Below, one piece after another: positions 34,060-47,251 of a stretch of DNA of 64,000 nt (its first letter is position 1; every line of letters starts with the position of its first letter). The notes under the pieces were generated by a model. That model was not told the DNA's origin. It did not search any database and saw only the letters and a list, made by a program, of their open reading frames with translations. A program made the translations under genes and the position numbers. This DNA comes from Emergomyces orientalis (taxonomy: Eukaryota; Ascomycota; Eurotiomycetes; Onygenales; Ajellomycetaceae), in assembly GCA_002110485.1 (NCBI GenBank), contig MOWL01000023.1, forward strand, positions 1,240,001 to 1,304,000, written 5' to 3'.

Positions 34060-37000
34060 GCTCTGGTGAAATTAAGCTGGTAAGTTTCTGACAAGATGAG
34101 GCGATACGAGCAGATCTATATGCACAGTCAAGAAATCTTGCGCGGGCTTAAAGCTTGTGAGTCAACAGCTGTATAATCGTGCCAAACCAAAGCACAGACA
34201 AGTTACCTACTATTTACATCTATATATCACCCAAAAACCGTGATATTCGTCGGAAACCTGTAAGGATTCAGTGGGTGAAATTAATAGGCGTTTTGTTCGA
34301 GGAATAGAATGGTTTACGGAATGGTAATGCAAAGCGCGAGGGAAAGATTGGAGCTCTTATTGAATGGAGGAGTTAAGCAATTGAACAGTTGAGCAACTGA
34401 AGAATTGGGTAATCTTATAGGAGAGAGGGTGAAATCGGGGCATTAAAAGAAAGGAAATGTGTAGAAGAAGTTGAATCAGGATCTGGGTTGAAGAAACTCG
34501 TCCAGGCGATATGATGACGATGCTGAGGGAGCAAGAGAAGCTACTTCGTCATTGCTAGGCGTGACTGGGCTTTCGCATCTATTTCAAGTGACGTCGGAGG
34601 TATCCACTGCGCCCAATGAAGTACCATGAATTGGCGGCAGCCGCGTTATGTCCGCCATCACCGAGGCCAGGAGCTCGGAAAAACTAAAAGTGGAAGGATC
34701 CTAGGGCTTACCCAACCAATCAGCAGTGCGGTAGCCCTGGCAGAAGCGCGATCGTCGAGACCTAGTCCAAATTGAGGTGAGTTGCAAACGGAAGCGGATG
34801 AACCTTTTTCCAGCATAATTATTTGTAATATCAAAAATCGGAGTTTCACTCTTGATGCGTTCTCCTGGGGTTTTTCAGGCTCTGAAATATGGATATATTG
34901 TGTTTCTTCTTTAATTACTTCAATTGAACGGGTACTTTATGTGAAAGCATAGTCAAGCTTAATCAAAGGCCCAGTTGCTAGATAAAAAATGGGAGGCTGA
35001 GATTTATACACCCCCGTTTCAACTCTCAAAAAGTCACTTACAATATTTTTGAAGTCTGGGAAACACTGCTGGTACACTTTTTTCTACTTGGTGGCCAATT
35101 AAATATTGTTCCTTTACATTGTTCACTACAGTTATTGTTATATTTTATTTGAGTGAGGCAAGTTTGGAGCTTGACTCTCTTCTCCCTTCCTTGCTCACAA
35201 CCATGGCCCAAATATCCACGTCAAACCGGGGGTTCAACGGTAGCAGTATATATCAAGGTCAAAATTAGGAGTTTCAGCTGTCCAAATATTTGCAACCTCA
35301 TACGTTCCCCTATTAGGATGCGAGAAGATCCTATCAAATACATCTAATTTCCGAGCCTTCAGAGACTGCTTAGAGCTACCCAAATTAACTAGCCGGTACC
35401 ATGGTTGGAACATCTGTGAACACCCACGCATGTATTTCTACCTAGCATCCCAACGAAATTAAATCCAAAATTCCCCTTCCCGTCTACAGTCAGTGCTGTT
35501 AACCCTTGCGAAATGAATTAGGGGCAAATATCCATGGATTTGGAATCATAAAACCGCCGACTATGCCACATTCAATCCGAACCCAATATATTTCCAGAGA
35601 AATAAGAGCGAATTTTACATAGTAAAGATACCAGCTTTTTGACTACCCATATCATAATAGGCCAGTTGGGACTTGGGTATGTGCAGAAACCGTCATTTTC
35701 TTACTGAGTACTGTTGAACCTGGGCTTCAATTGAAACGATATGGCTTTGGGCTTTGGTAGTTATAAGAACAGGTATGCCACTTCCCGTGAATGATTCAGT
35801 GGTATCCCAGGCATTTCAATTTCTATTATTCGAGACTATATTTGCGAAACCAATCTGATTGACATCATTTCATGATGTTAAAAGAAAAAGGAAAGGAAAA
35901 CAAGAAATGAAATGGAAAGAAATGGAATCATGCCGTTTGAAAGTCTCCAGTGTCATGACATGCGATCCAGTTTACACACGTCCTCGATACCTTCCTCTGA
36001 CTCTGCCAGACCTCGAGGCCCAATGAGCGCGCACCAAGACTCCAGTTAAAGCCAAAGGAGGGTGTAGACTATGTTTAACCCATGCAACCACTTATTGAAG
36101 GTATCTAGAATTACAACAAGACGCCACAGTCGAGGGACAATTCATCACTTACCGTGACCGCCAATATTTCACGAAACAGGTGTCACAGAAGTGGCCAATT
36201 ATTGTACCAACTTGAAGCGGTGGAGGCCAACCGCACATCAAAGGGTGTTCAAAGTAGGTCATAGCTTTGAAAAGTTCGTCTAATTCTCTTATTTTGGTTG
36301 GGCTGCTCACTTCTCATGTTCAAAGTCAGCGTTGTGTTTTACCCCCATATTGAGCTGGTGACTGGTAGAGAAATAATGCATGTGTTGTTAAGAATTTCCA
36401 TTCTGTACTCCCGGAACATTTGGAAGCTGGCTAGCCTTGGGCGCAGGATCTACGAGAAATTGGCCGCCTCACAGCACATGCATACATACGATCAAAATAT
36501 CCATACTCACTCTGCATTACTTTTAGGTAATCCTGGAGCTTTCACAATATTTTCCCATTGATAAAAATCAGCTGGTTACAGCCGCCAAAAACAGGGAACA
36601 GCATATATCAGCTCATATCAGCGTATTTTAGATGAGAAAAAGCTGTTTTAACTTCCCGCCTTACAATCCTGAAAGCTTTCACAGGCCAATGGAGTCTTGC
36701 GGATATGGTGGCTGCAAGGCGCTGGCTCATTCGGAGTTTATCCCATGTGCAGTATTCCTTGCTTGAAAGTTGGATGATGTGGTGTTATTGATTCAAAATG
36801 CCTGCACCTACGTCTGGTACAACTGCAACCCGTTTCTTTTTTTTGTTTTTTTAAAAAATAAAAATAAAAAGGTGTGTTTTGCTTTCATTTAGATGACTTA
36901 AAACCATAAATTTGCCCCGTCCGCCATAAAATAATTGGGCATGGGATCCGAGCTCCACGCATCGGTTCGAACCCAATGGCTGGCCCATTAATCCATGGTG

Positions 37001-38449
37001 CAGGAAGGCTAGCTTTCTTACATGGACAACTGAGAGAGCCGAACCCATGATCATGGTGAAGGATTTTCTTCTCTTAGTAAGATTTGGAAGTTTTCATGCA
37101 TTGGAACGCTAGATATGCAATGGACGATTTGTTTGAAGAAGGGCCCAATAGGTAGAGAAATATAGTTTTTCTACAGGTCATGTTTACAGCCGTGGTCTAT
37201 AATGAAGCTTCATACCAAAGCTCAGGTAAGGCATCTATGGTCTCTGCGTCTCCCTGTGATTGCAACCTGATTATGGTCAGCTGTGGACGAAGCTCTGACA
37301 ATCATAATTTTATTCTCGACGCATCATAAGCAAGAGATAGCTATCTCTGTGTATGCTCCTAACTGAGAAATTGAGAAACTGAGAAAAGCCTGTTTCAAAT
37401 TATCCGCCCAATTTCTCTTACACAACTTGTCTGTAGCCACATCAATTGAAAAATTCAATCCAGTCCACTTCATTTTCATTTTCAATTTTCAATTTTTTTT
37501 AATATTTTTTTTACAATACTACAATTAACTACTCCGTACTAAAGAGCAGATTACGTGTATATCTTCTTTATTAAGATTATTCAAAAACAATAACAAAAGG
37601 AAGATTCAATATTGCTGATATTGAAACAATACCAAGTTTCATCTCTTCCCGCGACGGCACAAGACACGGGAAGAGTGATGGGACCAAGTGGAACTAACTG
37701 TTTGATACCGGGAGAGCGGTAAATTATTCATTTACAGTAGAATTTTATAACAATCTCTAAACAGGTTTTTATTCCTCTGCATGGCTTTCACACTGAGGAG
37801 TTCTTCGCTTCTTCTTTCTCACCTGCAAGGCTGCATTAAGGTATCAATCCTCAAAATCCAAGGCCGGACACCTTGGAAGCTTTTAATTCCCGAAATAAAA
37901 ATGCACCACGTGCCTCAAGCTGTCTATTTTTTGCCTAGCTGATTACCTCACTACCCAGGCATTCCTCCTAAAAATCTGGATTCTCATTGGCTGCATCCGC
38001 AAGGAGTAGGCGGCGCTCCAACACCACTCTGGAGGAGGTCTGCTGCTTCAAGCGCAGCCTTGGCTCTTTCGGCACAGATATTCAAGCCATTGGTGGCTGA
38101 ACAAGGAGGTAATTTGTTGTTCATATGTTAGATGATGCCGGCCACTTGGGCCACACCCACATCTACAGTACAGTGCTTTCATGACAATAAGCCCAACATA
38201 AAAAGTGCAGGACAGCAGTGCCTCATGAATTTGAAACTCTGATTTTGTACATTTAATACCCTCCATCACCACGTGCTTAAGGGCAAATAGGTCAGTACCT
38301 GCCATCTTACGCCCTCCACCTCTCAAATCGCCCTGGGTGCGTTGACTATGTCATCAACCATACCTTCTCTGATCCTTTTTAATGGTAGTACATGAAGGAG
38401 ACTGCCAGATGTGTGGGAAATCGATTGAATAGGGAGGGAGACCCACTGA
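34060..38449. other. Gene-poor intergenic region (4.4 kb)
   Basis: No supportable gene. The first 600 bp presumably contain the GUT2 promoter; a CRE-like TGACGTC lies near 34591. The rest is A/T-biased with small open frames on both strands and no recognisable domain. A TACTCCGTAC motif occurs near 37530. Confidence 0.45.
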
Positions 38450-40012
38450 TCAAGCCATTCTTTGCATCATAACCTCCTGACGTATCTTCCATTGTGATAC
38501 TGGATCAATGACTCCACCGGGCAAGCGCCAAACGTAAATAGCATCCCCATGGGAGTTGATAACACCCTGCACTCGTTCGTTTTTGATCTGTAGGAGAGAG
38601 GAGTCAGAGGTGACCTTCTGCCAGGACTCAACCATTTCATGACTGAGCTCCAGACCCCGTGTACCACGCCATGTAAGTGCAGCTCGCCTATGTGCCTTCT
38701 GCCTGTGATAAATGACTGCACGTGCCTCTCCCTGTTTACTATTCCAGAATACCATCCTTTCCAACCGCGGCATATTTAGCGTAGGTAAACTAGCATCACA
38801 TAGTAATGTGGAAATATCCTCTTGAGGAGCTGTCTGTGTTAGGATTGATGATATGAGCGTTAATGTTCGTAGGTGACGCCAGGTATAGGATAGCTGACAG
38901 GAGCTGAAAAATTGCCGAGCATCGATCATATATGAAATCGAAAGATGTTCAAAGTCCCAGCTTTTCGAGGCGAAGGCGCTAAGTAGCAGTTCTGCGATCG
39001 GGTTGGTATTTATATGGCGAGTGTGTAGCCAATCGTTGGGTAGTGCCAACGCAAGCTGATCATTGAAATCCTCAAAGACAGATACTGTTCTGACGTGGCT
39101 CGGTAGAGCGTCATGAATCACGGAGGCCACTTCTTTCGAGGCATTAGAAGGCAATCAAACAGGCGGTCGACAGTGTAACACACTCATATCACACATGATC
39201 TTCCACGGGCACTGCCAAACACGGCAGGGCTCGTAGACTATACTTTCCAGTCGAGGAAGTCTCTCTCACAGAAGGGCCGCAGTGCCGCAGTGCCGCCGGC
39301 AAAATCTGAAGTCGAAGCTGTCGACGTATCACAAGCCCGATAACTGCGTGAACCTCGGGGAGGTTTTTGGGACGCTGAAGCAGAGCGGGGAAAGGAGTCG
39401 CAATCCAGCTGACGCGTAATGAGCCTCGACCTGCTGGCCATTGAAACCCATTCGTGATTTGGGCCCATGCCATCTAGCGGTAGCTTCTTGTTGCTGGACG
39501 AAATGTCCCTCACAATCATGTTTGAGCCCAAAACGATAGTTCTTGAACCAGTGTTTCGAGTCGCTAGGTGAATAGGCGGTAATCCCCAATGTCAGATGAC
39601 CTGTGGGCTGCCAAATGCTAAGAACCGAATACAGCTTTTAGCATACGGATCCGTAGTATCTCTAATAATAGAGCAATTGCCATGACTTCCATGACCATGT
39701 CTCGGTCTCCTGACAAGAGCGACAGGTATATTGTGGAAGCTCAACATTCAGGCAGATATGGTGAACAAGATCCCTTTGACGGATAACCATATATTTGAGT
39801 TCCTCCAGGCATGAGGTGAGGCCCGTAAATTTTGGACGGTGGAAATTCTTTCCTTCGACAAATACCTGCCATTCTTTGCAAACAGCCGCGCAAGAAGCCC
39901 AGCCGCGATGCTTTTGACGCGAGATTTCCTCTAGGATTTTACCTAAGGCAGATCTCCGCAAGTCACAAAGCCCAAGAATCACCAGTTCTTGCTCATTAGC
40001 ATAGTGAACCAA
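38450..40012 (-). pseudogene. Decayed F-box protein gene (DUF6546-like)
   Basis: The fungal F-box/DUF6546 layout is readable in order but in shifting frames. The F-box part (40012-39662) has RSALGKILEEISRQKHRGWA, CAAVCKEWQVFVE and LEELKYMVIRQRDLVHHICL, and ends at a stop. A second block reads LYSVLSIWQPTGHLTLGITA then KHWFKNYRFG (about 39640-39530). The frame then shifts to GSNMIVRDISSSNKKLPLD, then to FNGQQVE and LSPLCFSVPKT, then to LPEVHAVIGLVIRRQL, then to LESIVYEPCRVWQCPWK (about 39230-39190). The C-terminal 230 codons (39154-38450) are open, with SVFEDFNDQL and TLTLISSILTQTAPQEDI. An 8-bp tandem duplication (GCCGCAGT, 39276-39291) coincides with one shift. Introns may explain a boundary, but not shifts within single motifs a few codons apart. 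Confidence 0.75.
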
Positions 40013-41585
40013 TCGTCCACAGGAGGCATTTTATCGCCCTCGCCAGCTAGTAATTATTATTATTGGCCCCTCTCATTCTTGGCATGTGCTTTGTCAGTCG
40101 CGCTCGATCTAAGATCCAAAATTGCAGAATCTTGGTCGCTGTGCTAGCTCTGCACGTTCGCGGGAAAAGTCCATAGTAGCAAAATTGGTATTGATTCTAT
40201 CTCACATATATTTTGCTTATGTAAGTATGTCCATGGGCATGAAGCAGGGTAAGTAAAGCGGCAGGCCTTCTGGGCGCCGCTCCGCGCATGTACAGTACGT
40301 CATGACTCAGGCAGTTTTTAGACCACCTCGCTGCTTTTAGAAGTCTCGAAAATAGCCCTAATTAATTCCATCTGCCAGGAAGAGTTTGTTTTTCAATATA
40401 TAGAGTTAGATCTCCTTCCACGGTTCCCTTATTCAAAGAACTAATATTTATCTTCCTTCCTTGATCCTCCTTATAAACCCCACAGTTTACACATTTGCTA
40501 CCACCGGGTCTCTAGCTACCTAATGATAACATTCAGCTACGTGGTAAGGCCTACTGAGTACAACCGTCTCAGGGGACGAATTTGATACAACAAAAGCCAA
40601 ATACCTCTATCCCTGCAGTGTTGGGATACAGAGCATCCTTGACGTGGCAAACATGGGCTCGTCGATGCAACGATGGGTACGGCCGACATTTCTCGAACAT
40701 TAACGGGAAAACTCGGTTACCGACTGGAACATCGGTTTCCTTGAGAAAATGGGAGTTGTCTGGATCATCCAGCGAATACATATGTTTTCCAGCCGGTTTG
40801 AAAAAGTCTTTTGGCTATTTAGTGGCTACCGATACTATCAAGAAGCAGATTGTCACCAGAACTGTCATCCCTAAAAATATATGAATGAAAACCATTGCTG
40901 TGTTAAAATGAATAGACTAGGTAGATATCATGGAGGTAGAAATGCTATTGGCCTGTACGATATTGTAAAATATTTCTTACAATTCTGCTAGAGAATATAA
41001 TCTACTAACTTTGCCATTGGCGGGCAGCTGAAGTCTGGCTTCCCATGATCAGAAATTAGCTGATAGGTAGTTCCTCTCCTAGTTTATCGTGAAAAAGTAC
41101 AGAACAATTTGAGGAGAGCTCAGAGTAGGCGATCAGATATATCAACCCTGGTTTTCTCTTAAATGTATCTAGGTAACTGGCTGATTCTTTTACCCCATCG
41201 TTTAGATAATGAATGATACGTCGGATCGAATTAGCAATGATTTTTCTCCGAAGTCAGCAGGAACAACCGCCATTGTAAGACTTGGAGATGCATCTCTACG
41301 CATCCAGTCAACCAACATGGAAATTTTATACACTCTCACATTCAGCCGCACGGAGAAGTCCATGCAAATGGTATCAAACACGGTGCATGGATGCGCTGTG
41401 AAACGCTATAACAGAATTAGTCATGCTCCCATTAGCAGTGGAGTTTTATACTACTTTTCAGCCGTGAGATCGAGGAGTATGAGGGGAAGGACTTAAATAT
41501 TTGATCAAATCCGTACAGGTGCTCCAAGGCTATCCACTAGAATATATTTTCTACTTAAAACAAAACAACATCACGAGTTCGCATA
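40013..41585. other. Intergenic, no accepted gene
   Basis: This includes the promoter of the FAD monooxygenase. A 70-codon minus-strand ATG frame (40781-40569) and a 95-codon plus frame (41209-41496) are present. Neither has a recognisable motif, and I do not accept them as genes. Confidence 0.4.
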
Positions 41586-42947
41586 ATGTCTGGGTCCATC
41601 CGAATTGCCATTTCGGGAGGTGGCTTAGCAGGCGCATCCCTTTTGCACGCCCTAATTAAATACCCACAATTAGACGCGCACATATTCGAGTCGGCTGCTG
41701 AATTCAAAGAGGCTGGCGCTGCTGTTGGTGTTGCTCGGAATGGCCTTGCCGCACTAAATCTCATAGGCTCCACGGCGGTTCAATGCCTGGAACGTGCCGG
41801 CGCAGTCCCCCAGCGGGGCGTCCGGTTCATGCTCGCCCAAGGGGAAGGGCGGAACAGTATGATCGATGAGATTAGGGACGAAGATGGTCAGCCTCTGACG
41901 AGTATTGTGCATCGTGCCGCTTTGCTGCGGGAACTGCTCAGCGGTGCTCCTCCAGAGCGTCTGCATGCGTCGAAGAAGCTCGAGCGAGTCGAAAGGGCAG
42001 GCAATGGACCCGTGACACTTCATTTCACTGACGGGACAACGCATGAGTGCGATATCCTAGTTGGCGCCGATGGCATTCATAGTACGGTTCGCAAGATCAT
42101 TCTCGGTGAAAGTGATCCCACCGCGAATCCGAGGAATGCTGGCTGGTGGGGAGTCATGGCCTTGAAGCCATTCGCAGACGCCCGGTCTAGTCTCGGTGGG
42201 GAGCTCGATATTGATGATGCCCGTGAATATTCGTGGGTTGGTGACGGCACATTTTTAATGCATAATATATTGAGTCAGGGGCAACTGGTACAGTTTGTCA
42301 TATGCGTTCATGAGAAGGAGGGCGAGACATCTAATGAGTGGCGTCGAATGGTGAGCACTGAAGACATATCGAAACTCTACCAAGACTGGCCACCGCATCT
42401 GAAAAAGGCAGTTAATGAGGTAATACAATAATCTATTCACGTCGATTTCCGATATATCCACATACACCAAGATCAAGCAAGTTTTATGCGTAGCTGACCT
42501 GGACGACATTAGCTACTTTGCGATCAGCCCGAACAGCCTGCCATATGCCTTTGGGAACACCCACCGGCCCGTACGTATGTATCTGGGCCAATCTGCATGA
42601 TGGGAGATGCCGCCCATGCCACAACACCGTGGCAAGGCTCTGGCTGTGGCATGTCATTTGAAGACAGCCTCATCCTCTCCACCCTGCTGGGCCGCTCAAA
42701 GACTCCTGCAGAAGCCCTCGTAGCTCTACGGGTATATGACCAGGTTCGCCGCCCTCGGACCCAACATATCGTGGAATCGAGCAGGGGCACGGGGCTCATA
42801 ATGACTGGCAAGGGGGAGAAGACAGGGTTGGATTTAGAAAAGCTAAAGCAGGAGTTATTGCCAAGATGGGATTTTATTATCGATTTTGACAATGCAAAGG
42901 CTCGTGATGGCGCTGTTGAGATGATGACCGCCGAGCTGGCGAAGTAA
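41586..42947 (+). CDS. FAD-dependent monooxygenase (salicylate hydroxylase-like)
   Basis: Two exons, 41586-42419 and 42513-42947 (422 residues), with a 93-nt phase-0 intron (GTAATA donor). This is a class A flavoprotein hydroxylase using FAD and NAD(P)H. The N-terminal Rossmann motif is ISGGGLAGASLLHAL, with a Glu (HIFESA) about 20 residues on, as expected for ribose binding. The middle DG motif is CDILVGADGIHSTVRK. The C-terminal GD motif is MMGDAAHATTPWQGSGCGMSFEDSL. The substrate cannot be read from sequence; related enzymes act on salicylate and other aromatics or in secondary metabolism. No clear biosynthetic cluster partner is adjacent: upstream is a decayed F-box gene and downstream is a 10-kb gap. 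The first ATG in frame fits the Rossmann start. Confidence 0.94.
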
Positions 42948-44506
42948 CTGGATGGAATTACGTTCTGCCAGTATGGACTGAGAATGGATTGTTTATTGGT
43001 AGGGAAAGTATATAAATTGAGTGGGTATTTAGAAACCGCTCCCTTTACGCCTTTCCCTATGCGTCTGTGTTTTGTGTACATGCATATAGATGAATCTGGT
43101 GGCAGATATACACTCCCTAAATGACTCGATATACCAGCAAATATTGTCATCCAAATTTATGCTACCGTTTCATCCATGAGAAAAGAAAAGAAAATTACCC
43201 TTCCTGGTCGCTCTTGTCAATTAGTCAATCGTTGCCAACGATCATCTTTGCAGCTGCAAGGAGCCTGATAGGGAAATGGGGGAGCCCGGGCGATCTCGGT
43301 AACACCGGAATTTCCCCTTTCCAATGATGATGATGGGATATGCCAGACCCAGGGTTAGGAGCCCAGAGGTCGAAGCGAGAAAGAAAACAAAGACACAAAG
43401 GAGGAGTTTAAGACCACAACGCTGAAAAATTGATGCTGAAACGATTTCACTGGTCCCATCCTGTTTCCAAACACAAGAAAAAGCACGTTGAACACCAAAA
43501 AGCGCACCAACGGGAATACCCCATCCAGAGAAGGTTTTGTGACTCCCCAAAATCAAATAAAGCTTATCCCGGCAATAAGGGAGTTGGGGCGAATAAATTG
43601 GATATCCATTGGGACAACTTCTTGACATGGAGGCATGGCATCTGGCACTCGTCTGCCGAGCAATCCCATGTAATCATCCAGTTATTACTCACCCAGCAAT
43701 TATCATAGCTCCTTTTCCTTTGGTGGGCTGGGAATCACATTGCATCCCATCACATTATCATCACGCCGCATCGTATATGTATTTTTTTCTTATTTCATGC
43801 ATGCGCACAGAGCACGGAATAGGTATTTGAAATCATGTGTTCTGCGTTGGGATAAAACTTGGGAGACAAACCAAAGGTGACAAAACACAGTGGGGAGAAA
43901 GGGGAAAAGAAAATCCCACATCTCACCGAAAAGCCATCGAAACGCCAATGGAAATGGCCAGTGATTGCTCCATGCCAACGGCCAAGGCGAGAGTGAAGAG
44001 GGAAAAAAAAGCAAATGCCAAGTAAGGGGTTTTGTGGCAGCGGTTGGTCCATGCTTTTCTGGCCTCGTATTTCCCCAGAAAATGGATCATCGCCGCTCTT
44101 AGTTCATAACTCTTCAGCGAAATACACACGCTCATTCGTTACTGAGGTTGATGAAAAGGAAGGGAGAAAATTCTGAACGGGGCCTCGAAAAAGTAAAAAA
44201 GGGCCTAAGATCTGGGGGGCTTAAACATATGTACTGTACTTTACTGTACTGTACAGAATCAGGGCGGGCCCTCGGCTCCCCCGTTCTTTTGGGGGCTTTT
44301 GTCTCTGGCTCTTCTTTTCTGGGTTGCCTTCTGTCTTTCCTTTCATCGAATTGTTTTTGTTTGGTTGTACCCCAGAATACAGAATCCTCCATTACCATGC
44401 TAATCATGCATGTTCCACGAAAAATGGAGGGTAAAAGGGTTAAATGATAGGAACGGACAGAAACGAAATGCTATCCATGGTATTCGAGGTAGCAGACTGA
44501 ATGCAC

Positions 44507-44511
<5 letters not shown>

Positions 44512-44538
<27 letters not shown>

Positions 44539-44555
44539 ACATACACACACACACT
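44512..44555. repeat. Compound TC/CA microsatellite
   Basis: About 13 TC dinucleotides (44512-44538) are followed after a few bases by a short CA run (to about 44555). Confidence 0.9.
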
Positions 44556-46074
44556 CACAAAATATCCCATGTTGTGGGAACAGGTGTGTCGGAGGGTCGC
44601 GTTCATACATTATTTGACGAGAGAAGGAAAGGAATGGGTTAGACTCAAAATTGAGGGCAGCATGTGCATTGCACCGCCATCAGGATCGAGAAATTATGAA
44701 AATTACAGTGGTGGTGTGAAGTTACTCAGGAATGTTTGATGAGCACCACCACAATTCTTAAGGTTGTATCGCCACACCTTTCTTTCTATTTTCTTTTTTC
44801 TGTTTTTTTATTTCTTCTTTGTCTCTGTGCTTCTTCTGCCTCATTTATTGCATCACTCGCGTTTGAGACAACCGTTGCATAATGCTCAACCGTTCAAATC
44901 TCCTGGCGAGGGGTAGTCGTAGTCGCAACGGCCGTTCCTTGAACCGAACCGAACATTTCACAAAGTTAACTTCTGGCAGAATCACCGGACACCCCATATT
45001 ATTGGAACCTTCCCTTCCCCCTTGAGGACCCTGAAATTCTGCAGTAACTTTTGGCTTTCAACTTTGGCTTCAAATTTTGGTTTTGGGTCGTGGAGATTGT
45101 TCTTGCCTGCCACCCCGTGGACCGTGGCCCCCTCCGTATGCTTGGGATGTGGGCGCCAATAATCAGCTGAGTTGAAAGAAACGTTCAAGTGATGGCATGG
45201 AGAAAAAACATGCCCCTAAGGAAAAATAACGAAAGACGAAAAACGTTGTGCCCAGCCCGTAACAATACCAAACTAACGTCAAGATAATTTTGCGAGGGGA
45301 GGCATGGAAAAAGGGGGACACAGAGCCACTAGACATGACCCGAAAAGCCAAAACGACGCCACTTCTCCTTCCCCCCCCCCCACCCCCTCAAAAAAAAAAA
45401 ATAAATAAAAGAAAAGAAAAGAAGAAAAAAACCTAGAGGACAGTTGGAAATTACACAGAAAACCTGGGGTAAAAAATACATGGTGGATACGCGATGGCAG
45501 GATGCTAGGAAGAAAATGCACTTCCCATACATACATTTCATCCAGCAAATTTGTCGGGCGGTTGGTTAGTTAGCTGCACAACCTCTAGGATTCCCTTGCT
45601 AATGTTCCAATTCCTACTTGCACAAGTGCAGTGCTACGGGCAGGCAGAGACTCTGGACCCTGAAAAGACAAAATCGCCAAATTAAAAAGAAAAAAAAATA
45701 GCACCGAAAACTCATCCATCCTGCTGGGAGCTGACACCTGACTTGTCTTACCTATCCCCCATAGAGGATGGATAATGAGAGAGAGAGACAAAGTGACCAG
45801 TTCACCGGCCAGACTATCCACTTGCTCACAGATTTCATTAGTTACGGCAAAGATATCAGACTAGTTTCGAATCATCCAAGTATGCGAATGACCCCTCATC
45901 CCACCATGTTCGTGGATCATTTGGCGCCAAATTTTTTTCGATACTAAGCCCCCCTTTATTAGCCTCCAGTTTGATTGGCAAGGGCGCCACTACTCTTGAA
46001 ATCAGACATAATTAACGATTCCCTCTTCTCTTCGTTGTGGAGCAATTTTGTCTTTCATTCTATCAGCGGGGGCA

Positions 46075-46104
<30 letters not shown>
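46075..46104. repeat. (AAT)10 microsatellite
   Basis: Ten perfect AAT units. A second, slightly shorter AAT repeat lies at 51944-51968. Confidence 0.92.
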
Positions 46105-46105
<1 letters not shown>

Positions 46106-47228
46106 TGTATCATCGATTTGAACCTGAAGCAGACATAGGGAAGAGAGGACGAGAGCAGACAGAAGACGAAGATAACGCCAGTAGGATGGAGATACCAATC
46201 AGAAGAAAGGGAATAGACGACGAAGCAAGTATTTTAGCCCAGCCCACTCTCCACTAGATAGATAGTGTGTGAAGGGCTTGGATCATATGTCGCTGGAGTT
46301 GTAGTTATGTGGTTGCTGAACAGTTCATGTGGTTCAGTTCATAAGAATATTTAAATAGAGGAGAAGGGGAATAAAGTATGCAAATTAACAACCGTGGATA
46401 TATTTCATTATTAGACACTGGCCTGCATATTTCCTTAAAGGCTGGTATATGCATAAATTAATCAAAACTCCGCGCCCCGGCCCTATGTGCCCGAATATTT
46501 ACGGGTATGCATAAAATTGAAATAAGGACGAGAAATATGCACAACTCAGCTTGTGGCGGCGTATTACAGGATGGAAACCTCTTTCCTCCCTAAATCGGTT
46601 GACTTATGTTATCTTAAAAGCTCAGCATGTTCTTGGGCGTTGTTCTGGTTTTGGTTCTGGTTCCGGCCTGACATACCTCACTTCTCAAGGGAGTTTTGGA
46701 CATTGACTGCTAGAGAAGTTTTATGCGAGTATGCCAAGATGTTTCCTGCCAGAGGTTGGGAGTACGCTTAGAAACACCTCCTTTTCCAATGATAATAAGA
46801 CGAACTGATTCTGTGAGAAAATAGGCCTAGACAAGGGTATATTTCACCAAAGTACCTCGGGTAGCTGCATAATCATCAGACGATATGGAGGAACAACCCT
46901 ATGTTCTACCAAGCTTGTTTTAATGCTCCCTCTCTATATTTGGAAAAGCTTCGAAAACTCTGGGTAAAGTAAGAAAGGATCTCAAAAGCTTGCGACTGCT
47001 GAAACAGAAGCTCATATATCATAAACGATGTATCAATGGAACGAAAAGTAGTCGATCATTGGCTGAAAGGAAGCTAACATTGAGTGAGCAAGGAAGCGAT
47101 CACCTGCATGAAATCATAGGCTGACAGGAACAAAAGTTTGAACCACTAACAGGCGAAAGGCGCCGAAGGAAATAAGTTCAGCAGGGACTTGGCGAGGAGC
47201 TACCAGCTTTGCGTAAAAGAGAAAAAAA

Positions 47229-47251
47229 AATCAAATCAAATCAAATCAAAT
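47229..47251. repeat. AATCA pentanucleotide repeat
   Basis: About four and a half copies of AATCA follow an A-run. Confidence 0.85.

Noticed and set aside
36951..36975. GGTTCGAACCC, a perfect tRNA B-box-like motif
   Set aside because: No A-box at the right distance and no foldable acceptor stem around it; likely chance.
40569..40781. 70-codon minus-strand ATG frame (LDDPDNSHFLKETDVPVGNR)
   Set aside because: Looks protein-like, but no family, no splice partner and a competing plus-strand frame. Kept only as a possible fragment.
41209..41496. 95-codon plus-strand ATG frame just upstream of the FAD monooxygenase
   Set aside because: No motif; more likely promoter or leader sequence of the monooxygenase.
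44148..44447. 99-codon plus-strand frame in the 10.5-kb gap
   Set aside because: No motif, low-complexity ends and overlapping open frames on the other strand.
46048..46257. Open frame with an Asn run
   Set aside because: The Asn run is the (AAT)10 microsatellite, and the start codon is TTG.
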